A stretch of DNA of 61,996 bases from Thermoproteota archaeon. Its GTDB lineage: Archaea; Thermoproteota; Thermoprotei_A; EX4484-217-1; JAPDJV01. The position numbers were made by a program, and so were the translations under genes. Of this stretch, positions 53,706 through 61,665 are shown piece after piece; within the stretch, counting starts at the first letter, position 1, and each line of letters starts with the position of its first letter. The stretch covers positions 1-61,996 of the forward strand of contig JAPDJV010000005.1 in assembly GCA_029258925.1 (NCBI GenBank). The letters run 5' to 3'. The notes beneath the pieces were generated by a model. The model saw only the letters and a list, made by a program, of their open reading frames with translations, did no database searches and was not told the origin of the DNA.

Positions 53706-53776
53706 GTGTCATTCTAGCCTTGAAGGTGACATATCTTTAAATAGTTTAGCGTGCCATTCTATACTGAAAGGTGACC
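53706..53776. promoter_or_regulatory. abiE promoter with two flanking operator repeats
   Basis: Two related 26-bp sites, 53706-53731 (GTGTCATTCTAG...GAAGGTGACA) and 53751-53776 (GTGCCATTCTAT...GAAAGGTGACC), flank the TATA box TTTAAATA (53736-53743). The second covers the expected transcription start. In known AbiE systems the antitoxin AbiEi represses its own promoter through paired repeats, and this arrangement fits. Confidence 0.65.
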
Positions 53777-53777
53777 A

Positions 53778-54488
53778 ATGATGTACTTGGAAAGTTTCAG
53801 AGCGGCATTGACCAATGGCTGGACAGGCGGCTTGTTCAGGGTTAGGGATGTTAAGAAGGTGCATTCGAGGGCTAAGGAGTACTTACACCGGTTAAGTAAG
53901 AGAGGTGTGGTCAGGCGTGTTGGCTGGGGCTGGTATTACATACCTGAGGAGTACAGGGATCCTTGGGATTTCTTGGCTAGGAATAGAGGGTTTAAGGTCG
54001 TTATCAAGCAGACCGCCGCCAGCGTGTGGAACTACGACTTCATCCACCGAGACATCTACCGGTTGGCGGTCGAGGACAGGTCTTACAAAAGGGCCTTAGA
54101 GGGCTTCGCAAGGCAGATGGGCTGGAACTTCGAGGTCGAATACCACAACAAGGTTCCTTATGAGTATATAAGGGTTGATGAGTTATTCGTTGAAGCCCCC
54201 GAGTCCTGCATAGTAAGCTGCATGTCCGAGTGGTCCTTCACGGACGCCTTTGCGATCTTATACTTCAGGAAAGAAGAGGTAGACTTAGAGAAGCTCAAAC
54301 GGATGGCTAGGTGGAAACGAATATCGAAAACGGATACCAGAGTATGGACGGCGGTAAAGTATGGCTGCAGCTTGTTGAACGAGAAGTTGGGGAAGCGAAT
54401 CTTCAGGGTTAGATCCACCGACTTGAAGCATGACGATGTTAGGGAGTTGGTAGAGGAGGCTATAGAAAAGGTGATAGAATTTGCCTAG
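53778..54488 (+). CDS. AbiEi-like antitoxin of a type IV toxin-antitoxin system
   Basis: 236 residues: N-terminal winged helix (FRVRDVKKVHSRAKEYLHRL then SKRGVVRRVGWGWYYIPEE) followed by the antitoxin C-terminal domain (VVIKQTAASVWNYDFIHRDI). It overlaps the nucleotidyltransferase gene by eight bases, the usual AbiE order. AbiEi opposes the toxin without direct binding and represses the operon. The long C-terminal part is diverged from bacterial members. Confidence 0.75.
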   Translation: MMYLESFRAALTNGWTGGLFRVRDVKKVHSRAKEYLHRLSKRGVVRRVGWGWYYIPEEYRDPWDFLARNRGFKVVIKQTAASVWNYDFIHRDIYRLAVEDRSYKRALEGFARQMGWNFEVEYHNKVPYEYIRVDELFVEAPESCIVSCMSEWSFTDAFAILYFRKEEVDLEKLKRMARWKRISKTDTRVWTAVKYGCSLLNEKLGKRIFRVRSTDLKHDDVRELVEEAIEKVIEFA

Positions 54489-54498
54489 GGCCATAGAC

Positions 54499-55233
54499 AT
54501 GATGAGACGCCGTGAAGAGGAAATACTCAGGGCTCTAAAGCATCTATCTGAAAAGACTGATGGATTTAGTGAACCCAGACTTCTCCTAATAGGGGGCTAC
54601 GCTTTAAGGGCCTTCATCCCCTTAACGAGGTTTACGAGGGACTGTGACTTCGTCGCCAAGAAAGAAGAGGGATGGGCCATAGATAGGCTACGCGGTCTTC
54701 TTCCAGAGGGTTTTTCTGTCGAGCGTTTGGAGAAACGCGGCAGCTATGGTTTCATGAGGTGCGTCAAGCTCGTTAGACACGATAATGTCAGGGTTAAAGT
54801 ATCTCTGGATTTCATGGAAGGCGAGATAAGGGGAAGGGGGCCGAAGGACGTGATACTGGTAGATGATGCCATGATTGAGGGAGTGCATGCCACTATTCCC
54901 GTAGCTGGCGAGGAGGTCGCTATACTCGCTCCGAGCTACGCAGACTACTTCATAATGAAGGTGATCTCCGCCAGGCCATCTGACGTCCGCGACCTAGCCT
55001 CGCTGGTGCTGGAGCGAGGACTCCCATCGGGCTTAACCGAGCGGATAATGCAGATACTGCCATACCCAGAGGTCTTCAAGTCAAAACTCGAAGGAAACAT
55101 AATTCCCGTAGTGAAAAGAAGGACCTTCATAGACAGCTGGAGGGGCATCTTCGGAACTACCAAGTACGCGGAGGAAGACAGAAAGAGGGTGATCGAGTCG
55201 CTGGAGATGCTTCTCGAAGAGCTGCAAAGATAG
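54499..55233 (+). CDS. AbiEii-like nucleotidyltransferase toxin
   Basis: About 244 residues from ATG 54499 (TTG 54481 is an alternative). LLLIGGYALRAFIPLTRFTR then RDCDFVAKKEEG is the GG(x)n D-x-D motif of DNA polymerase beta-type nucleotidyltransferases; KVSLDFMEGE provides the third acidic residue, and PSYADYFIMKVISARPSDVR is the AbiEii-specific K/D region. Bacterial relatives modify tRNA or nucleotides to stop growth on phage infection. Confidence 0.78.
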   Translation: MMRRREEEILRALKHLSEKTDGFSEPRLLLIGGYALRAFIPLTRFTRDCDFVAKKEEGWAIDRLRGLLPEGFSVERLEKRGSYGFMRCVKLVRHDNVRVKVSLDFMEGEIRGRGPKDVILVDDAMIEGVHATIPVAGEEVAILAPSYADYFIMKVISARPSDVRDLASLVLERGLPSGLTERIMQILPYPEVFKSKLEGNIIPVVKRRTFIDSWRGIFGTTKYAEEDRKRVIESLEMLLEELQR

Positions 55234-55317
55234 TGGAACTATCGGAACTCCATGTAAAGTTTACGATCACGGAAAGCTAATAATCCGGCTGAAACTTTTC
55301 TATTACGGTTCCCGGAT

Positions 55318-56172
55318 ATGCTCATAAGACTGGACGATTTCGCCGGTTTTTCATCAGGCTGTTTTGAAGTCGCGAAGGCCCTGATCTACCTAGTAGGACA
55401 GGGCTATGACTGCCTTCTCATACCGTGCAGGGGTGCGTTTCCCGTCCTGACAGGAGCAATTGAAGCGTTGAAGACCGTCGAGGGAGGAACGAAACTCTTA
55501 GAGAGATTCTACGCTCCCTGCTCGCACCCCGCGCTTGAAGAGGTTCACAGGAAGAGAGGAGATTTTAAGCTGCTCATCCTGCTCCTCACAGCACACGTGA
55601 AGCTTTCAGAGGAGTACAGGCGGAGGTATGGCTTTCAGGTGCATATCGATGAGGTTGAGAAGAACATAAGGCGATGGGCGGTTAGACTTGCCCTCTCCTT
55701 CCTCAAGGATGCTGATGAGAGAAGCGGAGATCCCTACTTCAGACTCTACATGAGAATTCTGTCCATGATAGGTGAGGATCGGCTGGTAAAGCTCTACGAG
55801 AATTTTCCAAAGTGCAATAGGATGATCTATCTGGATACCGTGATCTCCGGAAGGGCATCGCACACCATTCTCATGGGCTTCAGGGAGGCAGACTACACGC
55901 CTTACTCGATCCTGATGATCGCCCGCTACGGGGCAAAGCTCAACCCCAAGTATTCTTGGCTTTCCAGACAGCTCGAGCATCAGGGACTGGCGAGGCTGAT
56001 ACACGTTTCGAGGCTCGTAGCCGAGGACACGAGCTCCGCGCTGCTTGGCGTTAGTGCGACCCTATATCCAACGGCGATAATGGCGGGCTGGAACAGACTT
56101 AAGCCGTGCGGAGCTGTAGCCTGGCACCCCACGATGATCTTGACCGTTTCCAGATCCGCCCTGACCTTGTAG
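55318..56172 (+). CDS. Phosphoribosyltransferase-like protein, possible defence component
   Basis: 284 residues. CLLIPCRGAFPVLTGAIEAL at about 33-52 and RMIYLDTVISGRASHTILMG near 168-187 match the substrate and PRPP loops of the phosphoribosyltransferase fold (vlDxvisGxT pattern). The remainder is helical with many Arg. It lies 85 bases after the AbiE pair. Near the 3' end another frame (APHDDLDRFQIRPDLVG) also looks natural, so a frameshift near 56100 is possible. Function unknown. Confidence 0.5.
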   Translation: MLIRLDDFAGFSSGCFEVAKALIYLVGQGYDCLLIPCRGAFPVLTGAIEALKTVEGGTKLLERFYAPCSHPALEEVHRKRGDFKLLILLLTAHVKLSEEYRRRYGFQVHIDEVEKNIRRWAVRLALSFLKDADERSGDPYFRLYMRILSMIGEDRLVKLYENFPKCNRMIYLDTVISGRASHTILMGFREADYTPYSILMIARYGAKLNPKYSWLSRQLEHQGLARLIHVSRLVAEDTSSALLGVSATLYPTAIMAGWNRLKPCGAVAWHPTMILTVSRSALTL

Positions 56173-56201
56173 GGTAGGAAGCCCTCAGTTTTCGATGAAA
56201 A

Positions 56202-56642
56202 ATGAATGCCTTTATCAGTAAGTTTGGAGCGAATTTTAGAACACAGCAGGGGAAGAAGGAGTTGGTCGATCTGGTCACGGTTTTGGTGCCTCCGAGAATT
56301 AAGAGCAGAGCAAGAGGAATGCTTGAAAACCTCCTCAAGTACTCATCGATAAAGCAATTCACTGAAGAACTGTACAGATCGGCGGTGCGGGGAAGAACTA
56401 TAGTGTTGGGTGAGAAGAGGAGAGATAACTATCTCAGGGATTTCGGGTACTGGGATAGAATACCCATGGATCGTCATGAAATGCATTTCATCACGAGAAC
56501 CGGGATATACCATGCCTGTAGCGTAAAGGTCGGAAGAGATCCCCTACAGAAGGCACCGTTTCCTCGAACCGTATCACTCTATGTGTTTTTGTTTTATTGT
56601 GACACGGCTTCATCGGTTCCTGCCTCGCCCATGGGGATTTAG
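56202..56642 (+). CDS. Hypothetical basic protein
   Basis: 146 residues starting 30 bases after the previous stop. GKKELVDLVTVLVPPRIKSR, NYLRDFGYWDRIPMDRHEMH and FITRTGIYHACSVKVG are the notable parts; DRIPMDRHE-RTGI recalls helix-hairpin-helix DNA glycosylases only faintly. The C-terminal 20 residues are low in likelihood. It may be cotranscribed with the preceding gene. Confidence 0.45.
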   Translation: MNAFISKFGANFRTQQGKKELVDLVTVLVPPRIKSRARGMLENLLKYSSIKQFTEELYRSAVRGRTIVLGEKRRDNYLRDFGYWDRIPMDRHEMHFITRTGIYHACSVKVGRDPLQKAPFPRTVSLYVFLFYCDTASSVPASPMGI

Positions 56643-56655
56643 ATATCCCTATGGG
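56628..56655 (+). terminator. Hairpin at the end of the hypothetical gene
   Basis: CCCATGGGGAT and ATCCCTATGGG form 11 pairs (one G-T) around a six-base loop. It overlaps the stop of the 56202 gene. No T run follows, so the termination role is uncertain. Confidence 0.35.
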
Positions 56656-56832
56656 GTCATGGGTGGCTGTCGAGCCCAACGGCACGGGGCCCCCATCTAA
56701 GGGGCTAGTCTCCACGGGGCTTGGAGCACAGCTCCCATCACCCGCACGTCCACGAAAATCGTTGACGTGGCAAACTATAAGCATATCGCCCAGAGCAAAA
56801 TAATATAAAAGAATACGAAAAGCTACAGTTTA

Positions 56833-57081
56833 ATGTTTCTGCCCCTTCACGACGCCTTAACCCGATTCTGCTCCGACTACCTTAAGGGTTATACGGTATT
56901 TGGCATCGATCTAGGTAGGTGCTCCCGGCATTGTAGACGTTTTCATCTGGTCGTTCTGCAGCAGGGAAAGATACGGTATATGTGGGAGTGTGCCCAGATG
57001 CGGAGAATGCCCCCTTAAGGAAACATGCCTGTATGCGATCGTCAATACATCCATACACGAGCGATCTAGAATGCACTACTA
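56833..57081 (+). pseudogene. Cysteine-rich protein remnant with a frameshift
   Basis: Frame one reads from ATG 56833: LKGYTVFGIDLGRCSRHCRR, then VLQQGKIRYMWEC. Near 56992 the reading moves to the next frame, which continues CGECPLKETCLYAIVNTSIH and ends TAA near 57081. The second frame supplies CxxC-type zinc ligands that the first lacks, suggesting one gene of about 82 codons broken by a frameshift. Family unknown. Confidence 0.4.
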
Positions 57082-57932
57082 ATCATATCCTAAACCGCTA
57101 TAATTCCTGCGTTAAACCTGCTCGAACTCGAGGGTTTAAACGAGGATCTAAAGCTATTTCGGTCCACCATAATTTAAATTTACAGGGTTGAATTAAGAAA
57201 ATTGTTAGGATTCCAGTCACAGCTATAGCTCTTATTATCCGCTGTTCATCATGTTTCAAGCTTTCTCGATCCCGCTAAGCTACAATGGATCTTCATTCCA
57301 TAGAGGTCCGCCCGCCCATCGCCTAGCGGGATATTCGAGGCTTCAGCTAGTAGTTTATCGACTAGACGAATAATTAAGGATAACCGTAATTAGGTGGCGA
57401 CCTATAATAAGCTTCCCTTAAGATTATTTAGATTTCACTAACTGAGTTTGATGTCGGGGAGTAGTGTTCGTGGAGACCATTTAAAATATTGGTTCATTAA
57501 GATGAGCCGGCTGCATCTTCATGGAAATATTTATCTTACTTAGGCTTTTCTTTTAGATCTCCTTCACCATATTTAAGGAATGCTCATTCATGATTCTACA
57601 TCTCATGTTTGCTGTCCAGTCGATTTCTTCACATTATTCTTGTCAAAATCTCTTCCAAGAACCCTGCCCCTATAGCTGAAGATCTCTAGATGCTTAAAAT
57701 ATATCTATGTTCAGCTATAAGCGTAGAAATTGAATGGTTGTATAGTTCATGATATAATATCATAATATTTCCCCAAATATTGTTATAAGCATGTATCGTT
57801 CAGATAAACATACTTAGTGAAGATTATAGTGTGAGGACTAAGGATACAAATACCCGCATTTTTAAGATGGAGTTGACTTTGAGGAAAAATTATTAAAGAA
57901 AATAAGCGTATACGGATTCCTCGAGTGGCTGG
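57082..57932. other. Low-GC stretch before tRNA-Ala, no protein gene seen
   Basis: About 850 bases with stops in all frames. Composition returns to the host type near 57.2 kb. It contains one structured segment (57265-57339, listed separately) and the GGTCCACCA word at 57159-57167, which also ends tRNA-Ala. Confidence 0.5.
57265..57339 (+). ncRNA. Possible structured RNA with long terminal stem
   Basis: CTCG-ATCCCGCTA (57265-57277) pairs with TAGCGGGAT-ATT-CGAG (57324-57339), 13 pairs with a 3-nt bulge ATT, enclosing a second hairpin ATGGA/TCCAT and a GC-rich single strand. A TATA-like TTATTAT near 57226 lies about 35-40 bases upstream. Not recognised as a known RNA; strand chosen from that box only. 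Confidence 0.3.
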
Positions 57933-58008
<76 letters not shown>

Positions 58009-58203
58009 CAATCTCTATTCCATAATTTTAATTGTCCGCCATAATTCCTCCATAATTCCCTCTACATAACCTTTAATTAGCTGTTTAAACTAATTATACT
58101 AGTGCTAGCGCTACTGCAATAGCCATGTAATTACGGCATGTAACTATAAATGTTAAATACAGCCGTTTTCCAATATAATTGTTGGGAGAGGCAGAATAGT
58201 AAC

Positions 58204-58210
58204 ACTTAAA
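58204..58210 (+). promoter_or_regulatory. Probable promoter of the rRNA operon
   Basis: CTTAAAA lies upstream of all the structured leader elements; transcription would start near 58232-58238 and give a leader of about 250 bases before 16S. Confidence 0.4.
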
Positions 58211-58261
58211 ACCCTCTCCATAATACTCTTAGTATTGGCGCTCCTAGCAGCGTTAGCGAAG

Positions 58262-58340
58262 CCCGCGGTTACCCGGCGGCGGCTTGGCTGCAACGGGGGC
58301 TTAGCTCCCCAAGAATGAGCAGTCGGCCTCCAACCGCGGG
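58262..58340 (+). ncRNA. Structured element in the 16S leader (possible H/ACA-like RNA)
   Basis: A perfect 9-pair stem CCCGCGGTT (58262-58270) / AACCGCGGG (58332-58340) encloses an unequal internal loop, a second stem GGCTGC/GCAGTC, a purine-rich bend AAGAATGA, and an apical hairpin GGGG...CCCC. This is the general plan of an archaeal H/ACA hairpin with a kink-turn, but no clear ACA follows the stem. It may instead be an rRNA leader structure. Confidence 0.35.
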
Positions 58341-58369
58341 TATACTCACGCTTACAACATATAATGGTG

Positions 58370-58417
58370 GAGACCTGAACACCCCGGCAAAACAACTTGC
58401 CGGGAAAGTTCAGGTCT
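58370..58417 (+). other. Strong hairpin in the 16S leader
   Basis: AGACCTGAAC pairs with GTTCAGGTCT (10 pairs) and, inside it, CCCGGCAA with TTGCCGGG (8 pairs) around AACAAC, with a small internal loop between. It stands directly before the outer strand of the pre-16S processing stem. Confidence 0.5.
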
Positions 58418-58420
58418 GAC

Positions 58421-58464
58421 ATAGGCCCACTCGACCACAGCCACGTACTGTAGCTAGCCTCCTC
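58421..58464 (+). promoter_or_regulatory. 5' arm of the pre-16S processing stem with BHB
   Basis: 58421-58437 pairs perfectly with 60473-60489, and 58450-58464 with 60446-60460. Between them CACGT (58442-58446) pairs with ACGTG (60461-60465), flanked by 3-nt bulges ACT (58447-58449) and ATA (60466-60468). This is the BHB cut by the splicing endonuclease when 16S is excised. Confidence 0.8.
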
Positions 58465-58487
58465 ACTCCCCCACCTGCGGCCGTAAC

Positions 58488-58518
<31 letters not shown>

Positions 58519-58629
58519 CGGGGTGGGACTAAGCCATGGGAGTCGTGCGCCCCGGGGTGTCGGGGCGCGGCGGACGGCTGAGTAACACGTGGCTAACCTG
58601 CCCTCGGGACGGGGATAACCCCTTGGGAA

Positions 58630-59076
58630 AGGTGTGTCATACCGCAAGCTTCAATACAATTTGTAACCTCAGAATTCTGGGGTTGCATTTGAACTTAACA
58701 TTGGATTATATTGCTGGGTTATTTGATGGGGAAGGTTCAATTATTGTTAGGCTGAAGAAGGACCCGAGATATCATGCGGGATATCAGGTAGTATTAAAGA
58801 TAACGTTACACCAAAAAAGTAAAGCAATACTTGAAGAAATACTCAAGTCATTAGGAGTCGATGGAAAAATATACTTTCATAAGAGATAACCTCTGGTATC
58901 TTGAGATTTACAGGTTTAATGACATTAAAAAGTTTGCAACTGTTATGAAGAATCGTATAGTAATTAAGAAGAAGAAATTATTAGCTCTTGAGCGAATTTT
59001 GAAAGTAATTGAGAGCAAAAGACAGCTTACGCATGAAGGTATTAAGCTTATAGAGGCGGTATGGCACGCCCCCAAG
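58630..59076 (+). other. 16S rRNA BHB intron (447 nt)
   Basis: Joining GGGAA (58629) to ACTGGGG (59077) restores the universal GGGAAACTGGGGCTAATACC block in the 5' domain. The splice site folds as TGGG-AAA-GG opposite CC-CCCA-AGA, and the intron ends pair further through GTGTCATACCGC with GCGGTATGGCAC (one wobble). Composition is far more AT-rich than the exons. Confidence 0.92.
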
Positions 59077-59097
59077 ACTGGGGCTAATACCCGATAG
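58683..59097 (+). pseudogene. LAGLIDADG homing endonuclease of the 16S intron, frameshifted
   Basis: One LAGLIDADG motif, LDYIAGLFDGEGSIIVRLKK, then VLKITLHQKSKAILEEILKS and GVDGKIYFHKR up to TAA near 58889. The remainder, DNLWYLEIYRFNDIKKFATV and KKLLALERILKVIESKRQLT, is in the next frame to TAG near 59097, inside the exon. The two together make the usual single-motif endonuclease of about 130 residues. Start unclear (TTG 58683 or 58689). One base would repair it. Confidence 0.75.
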
Positions 59098-59253
59098 GAG
59101 AGAACACCTGGAATGGGTTCTCTCCGAAAGGGTGTACGGGACATCCTCTCGTACGCCGCCCGAGGATGGGGCTACGGCCTATCAGGTAGTTGGCGGGGTA
59201 ACGGCCCGCCAAGCCGATAACGGGTAGGGGCCGTGGAAGCGGGAGCCCCCAGA

Positions 59254-59304
<51 letters not shown>

Positions 59305-59405
59305 CTCCGCAATGCGGGAAACCGTGACGGGGTCACCCCGAGTGCCTCCCTTAGGGGAGGCTTTTCCCCGCTGTAAATAGGCGGGGGAATAAGCGGGGGG
59401 CAAGT

Positions 59406-59453
<48 letters not shown>

Positions 59454-59635
59454 ATTATTGGGCCTAAAGCGCCCGTAGCCGGCCCGGCAAGTCCCCGCCT
59501 AAAGCCCCGGGCTCAACTCGGGGAGTGGTAGGGATACTGCCGGGCTAGGGGGCGGGAGAGGCCGAGGGTACTCCCGGGGTAGGGGCGAAATCCTGTAATC
59601 CCGGGAGGACCACCAGTGGCGAAGGCGCTCGGCTG

Positions 59636-59669
<34 letters not shown>

Positions 59670-59934
59670 GAGCAAACCGGATTAGATACCCGGGTAGTCC
59701 CGGCTGTAAACGATGCGGGCTAGGTGTTGGGTGGGCTTCGAGCCCACCCAGTGCCGCAGGGAAGCCGTTAAGCCCGCCGCCTGGGGAGTACGGCCGCAAG
59801 GCTGAAACTTAAAGGAATTGACGGGGGAGCACCACAAGGGGTGGAGCCTGCGGTTTAATTGGAGTCAACGCCGGGAACCTCACCGGGGGCGACAGCAGGA
59901 TGACGGCCAGGCTGACGACCTTGCCTGACGCGCT

Positions 59935-59966
<32 letters not shown>

Positions 59967-59974
59967 CCGTGAGG

Positions 59975-60006
<32 letters not shown>

Positions 60007-60368
60007 CCGCCCCTAGTTGCTATCCGATCCCTCGGGATCGGAGCACACTAGGGGGACTGCCGCCGTGTAAGGCGGAGGAAGGAGGGGGCCACGGCAGGTC
60101 AGTATGCCCCGAATCCCCCGGGCTACACGCGGGCTACAATGGCGGGGACAGCGGGTGCCAACCCCGAAAGGGGAAGGCAATCCCTTAAACCCCGCCTCAG
60201 TTGGGATCGAGGGCTGCAACTCGCCCTCGTGAACGCGGAATCCCTAGTAACCGCGCGTCATCATCGCGCGGTGAATACGTCCCTGCTCCTTGTACACACC
60301 GCCCGTCGCTCCACCCGAGTGGGGGTTGGGTGAGGCCTGGCTCCGTGAGGGGTCAGGTCGAATCTGAC

Positions 60369-60433
<65 letters not shown>

Positions 60434-60445
60434 GTTTAAGGAGAA

Positions 60446-60489
60446 GAGGAGGCTAGCTGCACGTGATAGCTATGGTCGAGTGGGCCTAT
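60446..60489 (+). promoter_or_regulatory. 3' arm of the pre-16S processing stem with BHB
   Basis: Complement of the 5' arm: GAGGAGGCTAGCTGC (60446-60460), central ACGTG (60461-60465), bulge ATA, then TGGTCGAGTGGGCCTAT (60473-60489). Confidence 0.8.
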
Positions 60490-60980
60490 TCTGAAGTGTC
60501 ATGCAGCCCACGAGCATAGCCTCGTGGGTGAAGGGCGTAAGTGGGCAGTAGCCCACTGTGAGCGCCGCCATAGGCTAACCAGACGCTTATTGAGCTCCTG
60601 CACGCAGGGGCTACGGCACGACGCCGTCCGGTGGATGGCTCGGCTCGGGCGCCGAGGAAGGGCGCGGCAAGCGGCGATATGCCCGGGGTAGGCGCATGCA
60701 GCCGTGGATCCCGGGATCCCCGAATGGGACCTCCTGCTAGGGGTGAATAACCCCTAGCGCTCGGGTCACCGAGTGGGAACCCCCCGAACGGAAACATCTT
60801 AGTAGGGGGAGGAAAAGAAACCAACATGGGATCCCCTGAGTAGGGGCGACCGAAAGGGGGAGAGCCCAAACCAAATCCCATGGCGAAGAGTCATGGGAGA
60901 TGTGGGGTTGATGGGGCCCGGCCGCCGCCCACCTAGGGTAGCCGAAGTGGGCTGGAATGCCCCGCCGTAGAGGGTGATAG

Positions 60981-61566
60981 ACTGGGGAAGGTAGGGTTTC
61001 ACTTTAAATAGTTCCTTATGGTTGTATAGGGGTAAAGCAGGGGCATGGACACGAGGATAACGGGTTTCCTCTATGGTGATGGATGGACGTACTATAACAG
61101 CCAGGGAGAATACTATGAAGTGGGTTTTCAACAATCTATGAAAAATATGAAAATTTACCAGCATTACAAACAACTGGTTCTAAAAGCACATAAGGGTTAT
61201 TGGAGAGAAAGGGTGAGAAAGGGGAGAATGGAGTTAATAATCTACAGTAAAAAGCTATACACCATATTAGCCACCGTAAAGGGTAATCCTTGTAAATATT
61301 TTGAAGAACTGTCGGCTAAAGATAAAGTATTGTTCATAGCAGGACTCACCGATTCGGAGGGATGCGTAAGTCGAAGAGAAATAGCGATTTATAACTCAAA
61401 TAGAGAGCTACTAGATGAAATCTGTCTTTTCCTTGTCCTGCATGGTGTAAACTGTAAGGTTAAACCGAATAAAAACATTTGGAGAATAAGAGTTAGAAGC
61501 AGAGAATCCGTGAATTTATTCCTTAAGCTTATCCCTGCGATTAAAACCCTGCCTCCCCAGGTCAAA
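60981..61566 (+). other. 23S rRNA BHB intron (586 nt)
   Basis: Joining GTGATAG (60980) to CCCCGTAGGCG (61567) restores the expected GTGA-AG-CCCCGTA segment. The splice site is canonical: TGAT-AGA-CTGGGG opposite CCCCAG-GTCA-AAC, with further pairing GGTAGGG/CCCTGCC inside. Confidence 0.9.
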
Positions 61567-61665
61567 CCCCGTAGGCGAAACCCTAGAGGCGAAGGGCCGG
61601 TGTCCCAGAGTACCACGGCTTGGTTTTGCTGTGGGAAGCTGGGAGGCACCGACTTCCAAGGCTAA
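61045..61665 (+). CDS. LAGLIDADG homing endonuclease of the 23S intron
   Basis: 206 residues with two motifs: RITGFLYGDGWTYYNSQ near 4-20 and LFIAGLTDSEGCVSRREIAI near 96-115, so a monomeric two-domain enzyme. The frame is intact and reads through the 3' splice site at 61566, ending in the 23S exon at 61665; the last 33 residues are therefore rRNA-encoded and probably non-functional. The enzyme cuts intronless 23S genes to spread the intron. Confidence 0.88.
   Translation: MDTRITGFLYGDGWTYYNSQGEYYEVGFQQSMKNMKIYQHYKQLVLKAHKGYWRERVRKGRMELIIYSKKLYTILATVKGNPCKYFEELSAKDKVLFIAGLTDSEGCVSRREIAIYNSNRELLDEICLFLVLHGVNCKVKPNKNIWRIRVRSRESVNLFLKLIPAIKTLPPQVKPRRRNPRGEGPVSQSTTAWFCCGKLGGTDFQG

Noticed and set aside
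57159..57167. GGTCCACCA as a right attachment site of the island
   Set aside because: Nine bases shared with tRNA-Ala only, and the orientation does not fit an element inserted at tRNA-Ile.
45529..57200. CRISPR array or cas genes in the island
   Set aside because: No regularly spaced repeats and no Cas motif seen.
58885..58889. Programmed frameshift in the 16S intron endonuclease
   Set aside because: No slippery run or stimulatory structure is evident; decay or sequencing error is simpler.
60486..61173. Minus-strand open frames of up to 131 codons in the 16S-23S spacer and 23S
   Set aside because: They overlap rRNA and the homing endonuclease gene, with no sensible protein pattern.
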